A DNA stretch of 64,000 nucleotides from Sinimarinibacterium sp. NLF-5-8 (GTDB lineage: Bacteria; Pseudomonadota; Gammaproteobacteria; Nevskiales; Nevskiaceae), in the NCBI RefSeq assembly GCF_010092425.1, contig NZ_CP048030.1:2491501-2555500 (forward strand), in the 5' to 3' direction. The translations under genes and the position numbers were made by a program. This document shows positions 56,028 to 64,000 of this stretch, piece after piece; positions within the stretch are counted from its first letter, which is position 1; every line of letters starts with the position of its first letter. The notes under the pieces were generated by a model. It did no database searches. It was not told the DNA's origin and saw only the letters and a list, made by a program, of their open reading frames with translations.

Positions 56028-56474
56028 ATGTCTGCACTCAAAACCCAGATTACTGAAGACGTCAAAACCGCGATGCGTGCAGGCGACAAGCCGCGACTGG
56101 GTGTTTTGCGGATGCTGCAGGCCGAAATCAAGCAACGCGAAGTGGTGGATGCCATCGAGATCACCGATGCGGTGATCCATTCCGCAGTCGAGAAGATGGT
56201 CAAACAGCGGCGTGATTCAGAAAAGCAGTTTCGCGACGGCAACCGCGCCGATCTGGCGGACAAGGAAGCCGCCGAGATCGTGGTGCTGATGGGTTATCTC
56301 CCGCAGCAGTTGACCGATGCCGAGGTGGCTGCGTTGATTGATCAGGCCATTGCCGAAACCGGCGCCGAAAGCGGCAAGGACATGGGCAAGGTCATGGGCT
56401 GGATCAAATCCAGGGTGCAGGGACGTACCGATATGGGCAAGTTGTCGGGTTTGATCAAGGGCAAGCTGGGCTGA
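56028..56474 (+). CDS. yqeY: GatB/YqeY-domain protein
   Basis: The 148-residue protein matches the GatB/YqeY family: QITEDVKTAMRAGDKPRLGVLRML, FRDGNRADLADKEAAEIVVLMGYLP, and GKVMGWIKSRVQGRTDMGKLSGLIK at the end (each quoted in part, start to end). The domain is homologous to the tRNA-binding tail of GatB and is often inserted between rpsU and dnaG. Function is not established. GGAG lies before the ATG. Confidence 0.9.
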   Translation: MSALKTQITEDVKTAMRAGDKPRLGVLRMLQAEIKQREVVDAIEITDAVIHSAVEKMVKQRRDSEKQFRDGNRADLADKEAAEIVVLMGYLPQQLTDAEVAALIDQAIAETGAESGKDMGKVMGWIKSRVQGRTDMGKLSGLIKGKLG

Positions 56475-56657
56475 AAATTGCGCCTGCGCTGCGCGCGCGG
56501 GATCAGCGGTCTGTTTGCGGCACCGGCGCGGCGATGGGGCGATCGTTGTCGCGCGCGGGCGTGTGCGGCGCCTGGGGTGCTGGCCGGGTTGGGTGCCGAT
56601 TCGGGTGCTGTTGGGCGCGGCGACAAAAGATCATCAGCAGGCTCTTACAATACGGCC

Positions 56658-58430
56658 ATGTCCCGCATTCCCGAATCGTTTATTCAAGATCTGCTCGCGC
56701 GGATCGACATTGTTGAAATCATCGGCGCGCGCGTGGAGCTGAAGCACGCCGGGCGCGAACTCAAGGGGTTGTCGCCGTTCACCAGTGAAAAATCACCGTC
56801 GTTTTTCGTCAATCCGCAGAAGCAGATGTTTTTTGACTTCAGTTCGGGAAAAAACGGCAACGCAATCGGTTTTTTGATGGAGTTTGATCGCCTGAGTTAT
56901 GTGGAGGCGATCGAGGAACTCGCCCATCGCGCCGGGGTGGAAGTGCCGCGCGAGGCCGGCGCGGGCGGCAGCGCCGTTCTCGAAGGGCCGCTGGATGCCT
57001 TGGCCGCGGCCCAGCGTTTTTTTCTTGAACAGCTTCGACATTCACCACAAGCGATTGATTATCTTAAAAAACGTGGCGTCAATGGTGAAACCGCCAAACG
57101 CTTCGGCATCGGTTATGCGCCGGATCGCTGGGATGCACTGACGCATTTTGTCAGAGACTCGACCCGACATGCGTTGACCGCAGGCTTGCTCATCGAACGC
57201 GATTCTGGCGGCACTTATGATCGCTTTCGCCATCGTGTGATGTTCCCGATCCGGGACGCGCGCGCGCGCGTCATTGGTTTTGGCGGGCGCGCGCTGGGTG
57301 ATGATCCGGCCAAATACCTCAACTCTCCGGAAACGCCGTTGTTCCATAAAGGCCGGCATCTGTATGGCCTGTATGAAGCCCGGCAAGCGAGTAAAACCGG
57401 GGTGCTGGCGTATGTATTGGTGGTTGAAGGCTATATGGATGTGGTGATGCTGTCCCAGCACGGCATCACCGGCGTGGTGGCAACACTGGGCACCGCCACC
57501 ACGCGCGAGCATGTGCAGCTGCTGTTCAAGTCCACGCGCAAAGTGGTGTTTTGCTTTGATGGTGACCGTGCAGGGCGTTCGGCCGCTTGGCGCGCGCTGG
57601 ATCAAGTGCTGCCGGAGGTGGACGAAGGCCGCGAATGTGCGTTCATGTTTCTGCCGGAGGGACAGGATCCCGACAGCCTGGTGCAGTTGGAAGGCCAGGC
57701 GGCGTTTGCGGCGCGCATCGCCGAGGCGCAACCGCTGTCGGCGTTTTTGCTCGGGCAGTTGCAGCAGCAGAGCCCGGTGACCACATTGGAAGGGCGCGCG
57801 CAGTTCGTGGCGCTGGCGCGGCCTTATCTGGGCAAATTGCGCGAGGGTGCGTTGCGCACGCTGATGCGGGCCGAAGTGGCGCGGATCGCGCGGATGAGCG
57901 TTGCAGAGCTTGATTTTTCGGCCAGGCTGGCGCCGGCCAGACCGGATTCGCTGGCGCAGCCCCCTGCTGCAACCGCAGGCGATGAGGGTGCCGGGCGCAC
58001 GGTTGCCCCCAGTGCGCCGGTGCAGCGCCTGTTGCAACTGTTGCTGGAGCAGCCGCAGCTGGCAAGCCAGGTCAGCCACATCAAGGCGCTGGAAAAGCTG
58101 CCTCTGGAGGGGATGGACTTGTTTGTGAATGTTGCCGACTGGTTCATCGAACACCCGCAGGCGCATGCTGCGTTGCTGTTGCAAGCGTGGGAAGGGCGGC
58201 CAGAGTGTCGCTGGCTACAGCCGCTGGTGGCAGCGCCAACGGTGGCCGGAGAGCAGCAGAGCATTGCCCAGGAATTTGTCGAGAGCCTGGACAGATTGCA
58301 TCAGCGGGTGTTGCTGGAGGAGAGCCAGGCGCTGCTGGATCAGGCGAGTCAGCGCGAATTGACGGCGCAGGAATGGCATAAAATCCGCGCAATTCAGGGG
58401 CAATTGAGATCTTTTAGGCTAAAAGACTGA
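56658..58430 (+). CDS. dnaG: DNA primase with zinc ligands lost
   Basis: Primase makes RNA primers at the fork. The 590-residue protein has a normal RNA-polymerase/TOPRIM core ([28 protein letters not shown]) and a DnaB-binding C-terminus. The N-terminal zinc domain is degenerate: the positions of E. coli Cys40, His43, Cys61 and Cys64 are Ser39, Thr42, Asp60 and Ser63, while the surrounding scaffold ([26 protein letters not shown]) is kept. The DNA was read directly here. ATG 56658 chosen; the upstream frame has no homology. Confidence 0.95.
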   Translation: MSRIPESFIQDLLARIDIVEIIGARVELKHAGRELKGLSPFTSEKSPSFFVNPQKQMFFDFSSGKNGNAIGFLMEFDRLSYVEAIEELAHRAGVEVPREAGAGGSAVLEGPLDALAAAQRFFLEQLRHSPQAIDYLKKRGVNGETAKRFGIGYAPDRWDALTHFVRDSTRHALTAGLLIERDSGGTYDRFRHRVMFPIRDARARVIGFGGRALGDDPAKYLNSPETPLFHKGRHLYGLYEARQASKTGVLAYVLVVEGYMDVVMLSQHGITGVVATLGTATTREHVQLLFKSTRKVVFCFDGDRAGRSAAWRALDQVLPEVDEGRECAFMFLPEGQDPDSLVQLEGQAAFAARIAEAQPLSAFLLGQLQQQSPVTTLEGRAQFVALARPYLGKLREGALRTLMRAEVARIARMSVAELDFSARLAPARPDSLAQPPAATAGDEGAGRTVAPSAPVQRLLQLLLEQPQLASQVSHIKALEKLPLEGMDLFVNVADWFIEHPQAHAALLLQAWEGRPECRWLQPLVAAPTVAGEQQSIAQEFVESLDRLHQRVLLEESQALLDQASQRELTAQEWHKIRAIQGQLRSFRLKD

Positions 58431-58444
58431 GCTTGGAGTATAAT
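58414..58444 (+). promoter_or_regulatory. Probable internal promoter of rpoD
   Basis: A perfect TATAAT (58439-58444) begins just after the dnaG stop. The best -35 is TTAGGC (58414-58419), 19 bases upstream and weak. It would give rpoD expression independent of rpsU-dnaG. Confidence 0.45.
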
Positions 58445-58498
58445 TATACGTTTCACGCCCCTTTTACCCTTCTGGCGTGTATCCCTATCGAGATCTGT

Positions 58499-60400
58499 AT
58501 GGCAAGCGACAAAGCAGACAAGGCGCTCAGTGAAAAACAGGCGCAGCAAGCACAAAAACAATCCCAGATCAAAATTCTGATCACGCTCGGCAAGGAAAAA
58601 GGCTATCTGACCTATGCCGAGGTGGCCGACCATCTGCCCGAGATCGTCGATACCGAACAGATTGAAGACATCATCGGCATGATGCAGTCGATGGGCATCC
58701 ATGTGCGCGAGGATGCCCCGCAGGACGATGAGCAGCTGTTTTCAGAACCTGCGGTTGTGGCGTCCAACGAAGAAGAAGAGGAGGCCGCGGAGGAGGCCGC
58801 CGCCGCAATCGCGGCACTGGACGACCAGTTTGGCCGCACCACCGATCCGGTGCGCATGTACATGCGCGAGATGGGCAGTGTGGAACTGCTTGACCGTGAA
58901 GGTGAAATCCGCATCGCCAAGCGCATCGAAGAAGGTCTCAACGAGGCCATGTTTGCGATGGCGCAATACCCCGAAACGGTGGCCATCCTTCTGGATGCCT
59001 ACGAAGCACACAAGCAGGGCAACAAAAAACTGACTGAAATCCTCACCGGATTCTTCGATCCCAACGCGCCGGATGAGCCGCCGCCGCCACCGCCTGCCCC
59101 GGCGGTCAGCAGCAAGGCCGACGATGATGATGAGGAGGAGGACGAAGACGACAAGGACAAAGAAGAAGAAACACCGGATACCGGGCCGGATCCGGTTCTG
59201 GTTGCCGAAAACTTCGAGCAGCTGCAAAAGCTGTATGACCTGGCGTGGGATGCGTTGCTCAAGCAGGGCAGTGCGCATCCGGAAACGCAAGCGCGGCGTG
59301 AAGCCATGGCGCAGCACATCGTCACGTTCAAGCTGTCGCCCAAGATCGTTGAGGAAATCAGTGCGAACCTGCGTGAGCGGATTCAGCTGATTCGCAATAC
59401 CGAGCGCCAGATCATGAAGATCTGTGTGACTGACGCGGGAATGACGCGCGAGGAGTTTCTACGCCTCTACCGCGACAGTAACGGCGCGACCAACCCCGAG
59501 TGGGTGCACAAGGCGATCCGCGCCAAGCGCAAGTACTCGTCGGAACTGAACAATCGCCAGGACGAAGTCTTTGCGCTGCAGGCCACACTGACCAAAATGG
59601 AAGGCGACAATCTGCTGTCGCTGCATGAGATCAAAGAGCTGAACCGCCGCGTCAACGTCGGCGAGGCCAAGGCGCGTCGCGCCAAGAAGGAAATGGTTGA
59701 GGCCAACCTGCGCCTGGTCATCTCCATTGCCAAAAAATACACCAACCGTGGTCTGCAATTCCTTGATTTGATTCAGGAAGGCAACATTGGCTTGATGAAG
59801 GCGGTGGATAAGTTCGAGCACCGTCGTGGCTTCAAGTTTTCAACCTATGCCACCTGGTGGATTCGTCAGGCTATCACCCGCTCGATTGCCGACCAGGCAC
59901 GCACCATCCGTATTCCGGTGCACATGATCGAAACCATCAACAAACTCAACCGCATTTCACGACAGATGCTCCAGGAAATGGGGCGCGAGCCGACGGCTGA
60001 AGAACTCGCCGAAAAGATGGAGATGCCGGAAGACAAGATCCGCAAGGTGATGAAAATCGCCAAAGAGCCGATTTCGATGGAAACCCCGATCGGTGACGAC
60101 GAGGATTCGCATCTGGGTGATTTCATTCCTGACGATTCGGCGGTGTCACCGCTGGAATCGGCAACCTCGCAGTCGCTGAACGAGGCCACCTATCAGATCC
60201 TCGCCAGCCTGACCCCGCGCGAGGCCAAGGTGCTGCGGATGCGCTTTGGGATTGATATGACCTCTGACCACACGCTTGAAGAAGTCGGCAAGCAATTTGA
60301 TGTGACGCGCGAGCGGATCCGGCAAATCGAGGCCAAGGCGCTGCGCAAGCTGCGCCACCCCAGTCGCGCCAACTATCTGCGCAGCTTTCTCGAAGAGTAA
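58499..60400 (+). CDS. rpoD: RNA polymerase sigma-70 factor RpoD
   Basis: The 633-residue housekeeping sigma factor has region 1.1, a region 1.2/non-conserved acidic stretch with a run of Asp/Glu (about 59125-59170), and regions 2-4: [21 protein letters not shown] (region 2, quoted in part), [37 protein letters not shown] (regions 4.1-4.2 read in part). ATG 58499 fits the family. Its ligand for DNA is the TTGACA/TATAAT promoters found in this window. Confidence 0.97.
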   Translation: MASDKADKALSEKQAQQAQKQSQIKILITLGKEKGYLTYAEVADHLPEIVDTEQIEDIIGMMQSMGIHVREDAPQDDEQLFSEPAVVASNEEEEEAAEEAAAAIAALDDQFGRTTDPVRMYMREMGSVELLDREGEIRIAKRIEEGLNEAMFAMAQYPETVAILLDAYEAHKQGNKKLTEILTGFFDPNAPDEPPPPPPAPAVSSKADDDDEEEDEDDKDKEEETPDTGPDPVLVAENFEQLQKLYDLAWDALLKQGSAHPETQARREAMAQHIVTFKLSPKIVEEISANLRERIQLIRNTERQIMKICVTDAGMTREEFLRLYRDSNGATNPEWVHKAIRAKRKYSSELNNRQDEVFALQATLTKMEGDNLLSLHEIKELNRRVNVGEAKARRAKKEMVEANLRLVISIAKKYTNRGLQFLDLIQEGNIGLMKAVDKFEHRRGFKFSTYATWWIRQAITRSIADQARTIRIPVHMIETINKLNRISRQMLQEMGREPTAEELAEKMEMPEDKIRKVMKIAKEPISMETPIGDDEDSHLGDFIPDDSAVSPLESATSQSLNEATYQILASLTPREAKVLRMRFGIDMTSDHTLEEVGKQFDVTRERIRQIEAKALRKLRHPSRANYLRSFLEE

Positions 60401-60437
60401 TGCGCGGGTTTCAAGACCGAAAGGCAAAGTGTACACA

Positions 60438-60470
60438 GCCCGGAACAGAATGATGTTCCGGGTTTTTTTG
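60438..60470 (+). terminator. Terminator after rpoD
   Basis: CCCGGAACA (60439-60447) pairs with TGTTCCGGG (60454-60462), then a run of seven T. It closes the rpsU-yqeY-dnaG-rpoD operon. Confidence 0.9.
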
Positions 60471-60506
60471 TGACTTTTTGCCGAGGGGCGGAATCGCCGG
60501 GCACAA

Positions 60507-60539
60507 AAAAACCCGCTGCATATCATGCAACGGGTTTGG
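60507..60539 (-). terminator. Terminator of the outer-membrane barrel gene
   Basis: On the minus strand AAACCCGTTGCA pairs with TGCAGCGGGTTT (arms 60526-60537 and 60509-60520), followed by a T run (60509-60504). It ends transcription of the minus-strand gene and faces the rpoD terminator. Confidence 0.85.
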
Positions 60540-60559
60540 ATGACGGCCGTGCCGCTTTT

Positions 60560-61207
60560 TCAGAAGCGGAAGCGCAAGCCGGCGCGCACATCTTTTTGTT
60601 TGACATCGACCTTGTTGCCGTTGGCGTCATTATCGAAGTCATTGACACGATAGTCGGCAAACAGGCCAAAGTGCGGGTCGAGGTTGAAGCCGAGGCCAAC
60701 GACGTATTCGAGGCCGTCGGTATCGTCAACATCGACGTAGCCAACGCGCGCGTCAAAAGTCACATATTTGAATAAATCGATGCGGGTGCCGAGGTGGACA
60801 CCAAAGCCGTCTTCATCGGAGTCCACCAGATTGGTGCCGCCGATGTTGATCTTGGTTTCATGGCGTGCCCACTCTGCCAGGCCGTAGAAGAACCAGGGCG
60901 TCTGGTAGCCCAGTCCCACGCGAGTCTGGCGTGATTGCCCGTTGCCGTTGTTGCCCTGGCGATAGTCGGCCGATTGGAACTCGGCGCCAAAGAAAAAGCC
61001 GCCATCACCCAGTGGCATGGCCAGCCTGGCGCCAAAGCCATCGCCATCATCGGTATCGACGGTGGTGCCGACTTCAAATTTTGTATCGGCGATGTAATAC
61101 GCATCCAGATAGCGCATTTGCGCCTGTTGCACCGGCCCTTGTGCGTGTGCCGCAACCAGCGGTGCTCCCAACAGCAAACCGCAAATCAAGCTCCCAACCC
61201 GTTTCAT
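60560..61207 (-). CDS. YfaZ-like outer-membrane beta-barrel protein
   Basis: The 215-residue protein has a signal peptide (about residues 1-22, ending AAHAQ), then alternating strands and aromatic residues typical of small outer-membrane barrels (RYLDAYYIADTKFEVG, YQTPWFFYGLAEWARHET, VDARVGYVDVDDTD), ending in GLRFRF. It resembles the YfaZ family of unknown function. GGAGG precedes the ATG at 61207; the frame extends 27 codons up. Transcribed from a promoter near 61300, separate from rpoD. Confidence 0.8.
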   Translation of the reverse strand: MKRVGSLICGLLLGAPLVAAHAQGPVQQAQMRYLDAYYIADTKFEVGTTVDTDDGDGFGARLAMPLGDGGFFFGAEFQSADYRQGNNGNGQSRQTRVGLGYQTPWFFYGLAEWARHETKINIGGTNLVDSDEDGFGVHLGTRIDLFKYVTFDARVGYVDVDDTDGLEYVVGLGFNLDPHFGLFADYRVNDFDNDANGNKVDVKQKDVRAGLRFRF

Positions 61208-61298
61208 GAGGTGTCCTCCGACCTTCAATAAATGGTATCTGCGATGCGCCGTCTCCCCGATCCACAACCGAACAGATGTTGAGCGCAAGCATCTGTGC

Positions 61299-61304
61299 AG
61301 TATA
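61299..61304 (-). promoter_or_regulatory. Possible -10 box of the barrel gene, overlapping a plus-strand one
   Basis: On the minus strand TATACT (61304-61299) lies about 92 bases before the barrel ATG, with a poor -35 (TGCGCA). On the plus strand TTGAGC (61279-61284) and TATAAC (61301-61306), 16 apart, could direct a transcript toward metH. The overlapping boxes suggest a compact divergent promoter. Confidence 0.35.
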
Positions 61305-61344
61305 ACGAGGCTTGCGCGCTTGCGCAGGGGGTGTTGCTGCGCAA

Positions 61345-61450
61345 TATAAAAAAAGGCCAGACAAGCAAAGGTCTGGCCTTGAAATGACCCGGAAAAATTG
61401 GGGAGATCCGGGTTGGGGGAGAGCTGTTCACAGGCTTGTTAGTGATCCAT
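61345..61450 (-). ncRNA. Candidate small RNA with C-rich loop and strong terminator
   Basis: The minus strand carries a stem ACCCGG/CCGGGT (arms 61408-61413 and 61387-61392) whose loop contains CTCCCC, preceded by CTCTCCCCC. A perfect 10-bp stem AAGGCCAGAC/GTCTGGCCTT (61353-61362, 61371-61380) follows, with a T run. No gene lies upstream on that strand. A -10-like TATTCT at 61462-61457 would start an RNA of about 105 nt. C-rich loops are typical of sRNAs pairing with ribosome-binding sites. Confidence 0.35.
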
Positions 61451-61565
61451 GGCGTCAGAATAGTTCCATTCACGCAAAAAAATGCTGCGGTGCGATAGAG
61501 GGCGGTTTTTTTGCCGATCAATGGCGTGTGCGATGGTCTTTTATCTGTCCATCCGCATGAACGGA

Positions 61566-61571
61566 TATAAT
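61566..61571 (+). promoter_or_regulatory. -10 box of metH
   Basis: A perfect TATAAT lies about 32 bases before the metH ATG, with no clear -35. The implied 5' leader is about 25 bases, too short for a cobalamin or SAH riboswitch. Upstream sequence (61463-61565) shows no further structure. Confidence 0.5.
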
Positions 61572-61602
61572 CAAGGTTCCGCCGTATCTGATGATCTTTG
61601 CC

Positions 61603-64000
61603 ATGAATCGCCACCCTGCCTACGCCCAGCTTGAAACCCTGTTGACCCAGCGGATTTTGGTCATCGACGGCGCAATGGGCACGATGATTCAGCGGCACAA
61701 ACTGGAAGAGGCCGATTTTCGCGGCGCGCGCTTTGCTGACTGGCCCAAGGACTTAAAAGGCAATAACGATTTGCTGGTGCTCAGTCAGCCGCAGATCATT
61801 GGCGAGATTCACCGGCAGTATTTGGCCGCCGGTGCCGATTTGATTGAAACCAACACCTTCAACGCACAAAAAATCTCCCTGCACGATTACGGCATGGAAG
61901 CGCTGGCGTATGAGATCAACCTTGCCGCTGCCACCCTCGCGCGCGCGGCTGCTGATGAGTTCACCGCGCAAACGCCGCAGCAGCCGCGCTTTGTGGCCGG
62001 TGCACTCGGCCCCACCAGCCGCACTTGCAGCATCAGCCCCGACGTTAATGACCCCGGCGCGCGCAACATTACTTATGACGCGCTGGTGGAGGTGTATTTA
62101 GAGCAGATTCAAGGGTTGGTGGACGGCGGCGTTGATCTGCTGCTGATTGAAACCATTTTTGACACGCTCAACGCCAAAGCGGCGATTTTTGCCTGCGAAA
62201 CTTTTTTTGAAAACACCGGCACACGCCTGCCGGTGATCATCTCCGGCACCATTACCGACGCCTCCGGGCGCACGCTGTCGGGGCAGATGACCGAGGCGTT
62301 TTGGAACTCGATTGCCCACGCTCGCCCGCTGGCGGTGGGGCTCAACTGCGCGCTCGGCGGCAAGGATATTCGTCCCTACATTGCCGAACTGGCGCGCGTG
62401 GCCGACTGCTTTATCTCCTGCTATCCCAACGCCGGGCTGCCCAACGCTTTTGGCGAATACGACGAGCGCGCGGACGAAACCGCTGCGATTTTGGGCGAGT
62501 TTGCGCAAAGCGGGCTGGTCAATATCGTCGGCGGCTGCTGCGGCACCACGCCCGATCACATCCAGGCGATTGCCCAGGCGGTGCAGGGCGTTGCCCCGCG
62601 CGCCAAGACCACGCCGCCGCCGGCCTGCCGCTTGTCGGGTCTGGAGCCGTTCAACATCGACGACAGCACCTTGTTTGTGAACGTCGGTGAGCGCACCAAC
62701 GTCACCGGCTCGGCCAAGTTCAAAAACCTGATCAAGGCTGGGGACTTCACCACGGCGGTGGCGGTGGCACGGCAGCAGGTGGAAGCGGGCGCGCAGGTGA
62801 TCGACGTCAACATGGACGAGGGGATGCTCGACGGCAAAGCCGCGATGGTGCGGTTTTTGAACCTCATCGCCTCCGAGCCGGACATCGCGCGCGTGCCGAT
62901 CATGATCGACTCCTCCAAGTGGGAGATCATCGAAGCCGGGCTCAAATGCGTGCAGGGCAAGCCCATCGTCAACTCCATTTCGCTCAAAGAAGGCGAAGAA
63001 GCCTTTATCAAACAAGCGCGCTTGTGCCGCAAATACGGCGCCGCTGCGGTGGTGATGGCGTTTGATGAAGACGGCCAGGCCGACAATCTGGAACGGCGCA
63101 AGGCGATTTGCGCGCGCGCCTACAAAATCCTCACCGAGGTGGTCGATTTTCCGCCGCAGGACATTATTTTTGACCCCAACATCTTTGCCGTGGCCACCGG
63201 CATTGCCGAGCACAATCTGTACGGGCAGGACTTCATCGAGGCGGTGCGCTGGATCAAGCAAAACCTGCCGCACGTCAAACTCAGCGGCGGCGTGTCCAAC
63301 GTGTCGTTCTCGTTTCGCGGCAACAACCATGTGCGCGAGTCGATTCACTCGGTATTTTTGTACCACGCGATTCGCGCCGGCCTGAGCATGGGCATCGTCA
63401 ATGCTGGCGCGTTGATGGTGTACGACCAGCTCGACCCGGAACTGCGCGAACGCATTGAAGACGTGATTCTGTTCCGTCGTGAAGATGCCACCGAGCGTTT
63501 GATTGAAATTGCCGAACGCTTCAGAGGCGAAAAACAAGAAGCCAAGGCCGAGGATTTGAGCTGGCGTGAGCTGCCCGCCGAGGAGCGCATCAAACACGCG
63601 CTGGTCAAGGGCATTGATGCCTTTGTTGAGGCCGATACCGAAGAACTGCGCGCGCAAATTGCCGCGCGCCAAGGCCGCACCATCGAGGTGATCGAAGGCC
63701 CGCTGATGGCCGGCATGAACGTCGTTGGCGATCTGTTTGGCGCGGGCAAGATGTTTTTGCCGCAGGTGGTCAAATCCGCGCGCGTGATGAAAAAAGCCGT
63801 GGCTTATTTGATTCCGTTTATCGAAGCCGAGAAAAAACCCGGCGATGCCGCGCTCTCCAACGGCAAAATCGTCATGGCCACGGTCAAGGGCGACGTGCAC
63901 GACATCGGCAAAAACATCGTCGGTGTGGTGCTGCAATGCAATAACTACGAAGTCATCGACCTCGGCGTGATGGTGCCTGCACAAAAGATTCTGGACACTG
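61603..64000 (+). CDS. metH: Cobalamin-dependent methionine synthase (partial, cut by the window end)
   Basis: MetH methylates homocysteine using methyl-cobalamin and methyl-tetrahydrofolate. About 799 codons are present. The homocysteine domain ([13 protein letters not shown]; zinc cysteines in GLNCALGG and VGGCCGTTP) is followed by the pterin domain ([18 protein letters not shown]), the four-helix cap and the start of the B12 domain with GDVHDIGKN, where His is the cobalt ligand. The remaining B12 and the activation domain lie beyond 64000. ATG 61603 or 61591 (four codons up) starts it. Confidence 0.96.
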   Translation, partial: MNRHPAYAQLETLLTQRILVIDGAMGTMIQRHKLEEADFRGARFADWPKDLKGNNDLLVLSQPQIIGEIHRQYLAAGADLIETNTFNAQKISLHDYGMEALAYEINLAAATLARAAADEFTAQTPQQPRFVAGALGPTSRTCSISPDVNDPGARNITYDALVEVYLEQIQGLVDGGVDLLLIETIFDTLNAKAAIFACETFFENTGTRLPVIISGTITDASGRTLSGQMTEAFWNSIAHARPLAVGLNCALGGKDIRPYIAELARVADCFISCYPNAGLPNAFGEYDERADETAAILGEFAQSGLVNIVGGCCGTTPDHIQAIAQAVQGVAPRAKTTPPPACRLSGLEPFNIDDSTLFVNVGERTNVTGSAKFKNLIKAGDFTTAVAVARQQVEAGAQVIDVNMDEGMLDGKAAMVRFLNLIASEPDIARVPIMIDSSKWEIIEAGLKCVQGKPIVNSISLKEGEEAFIKQARLCRKYGAAAVVMAFDEDGQADNLERRKAICARAYKILTEVVDFPPQDIIFDPNIFAVATGIAEHNLYGQDFIEAVRWIKQNLPHVKLSGGVSNVSFSFRGNNHVRESIHSVFLYHAIRAGLSMGIVNAGALMVYDQLDPELRERIEDVILFRREDATERLIEIAERFRGEKQEAKAEDLSWRELPAEERIKHALVKGIDAFVEADTEELRAQIAARQGRTIEVIEGPLMAGMNVVGDLFGAGKMFLPQVVKSARVMKKAVAYLIPFIEAEKKPGDAALSNGKIVMATVKGDVHDIGKNIVGVVLQCNNYEVIDLGVMVPAQKILDT

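Noticed and set aside
61307-61602. Cobalamin or SAH riboswitch upstream of metH
   Set aside because: No B12-box or SAH-core match was seen, and the TATAAT at 61566 gives a leader too short for one.
62098-63984. 628-codon minus-strand open frame opposite metH
   Set aside because: The plus strand encodes clear MetH domains throughout; the antisense frame is His/Gly-rich shadow sequence.

Overview
The window is a roughly 64 kb piece of a GC-rich gammaproteobacterial chromosome. The evidence is the gene order: mrcA divergent from pilMNOPQ-aroK-aroB-dgt, tsaD divergent from rpsU-yqeY-dnaG-rpoD, glyQ-glyS, a type II citrate synthase, and an adenylylatable GlnA. A TopA with actinobacterial-type C-terminal repeats and a Lys/Ala tail, a RoxA-like di-haem protein and a Baeyer-Villiger-type monooxygenase point toward the Xanthomonadales/Nevskiales (Solimonadaceae/Steroidobacteraceae-like) side of the class. 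That placement is inference. No tRNA, rRNA, CRISPR array, prophage or intact insertion sequence was recognised.

Layout. 0-5 kb: sufE; the tight rph-rdgB-hemW run; rpmE2; gltA. 5-16.6 kb: mrcA and a small unknown gene on the minus strand, then pilMNOPQ, aroK, aroB, a dGTPase-like gene and a DUF454 gene. 16.6-22.1 kb: a TetR gene divergent from a five-gene minus-strand run (CocE-type lipoprotein hydrolase, SDR, carboxymuconolactone-decarboxylase-like protein, nitronate monooxygenase, msrB), with a near-palindromic operator candidate between them. 22-30.5 kb: tsaC, topA, a PAS-GGDEF protein, a Gdx/SugE exporter, an alkyltransferase-like protein, an acyltransferase, a PhzF-family enzyme and a CBS/CorC membrane protein. 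30.5-35.5 kb: a same-strand redox block of cytochrome b561, two YceI proteins, a TlpA-like thioredoxin, a DUF4266 lipoprotein, a DUF3570 beta-barrel protein and ApbE. 35.5-38.6 kb: an MHYT-GGDEF protein and an ABC-2 exporter. 38.6-39.6 kb: an AT-rich island with one gene for a zinc-ribbon protein carrying a HEPN-type RNase motif. 39.6-48.5 kb: accessory metabolism with LysR/SDR, TetR/RoxA-like di-haem lipoprotein, three tandem 271-bp repeats, and AraC/monooxygenase/acetoacetate-decarboxylase-like genes. 48.6-64 kb: housekeeping genes glnA, can, glyQS, folB, tsaD, rpsU-yqeY-dnaG-rpoD, a small outer-membrane barrel, a possible sRNA, and metH cut by the window end.

The best candidate for an under-described system is the 30.5-35.5 kb block. 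The DUF3570 barrel contains a Glu-x-x-Ser-Gly-Ala-Ser stretch resembling the ApbE flavinylation site. The adjacent ApbE has no signal peptide and a Gly where the family usually has a metal-binding Asp. A DUF4266 lipoprotein and a TlpA-like thioredoxin sit beside them. Other points: a DNA primase with all four zinc ligands replaced, two separate GGDEF proteins with broken active sites but intact RxxD inhibitory sites, the zinc-ribbon/HEPN gene, and a C-rich-loop sRNA candidate upstream of metH.
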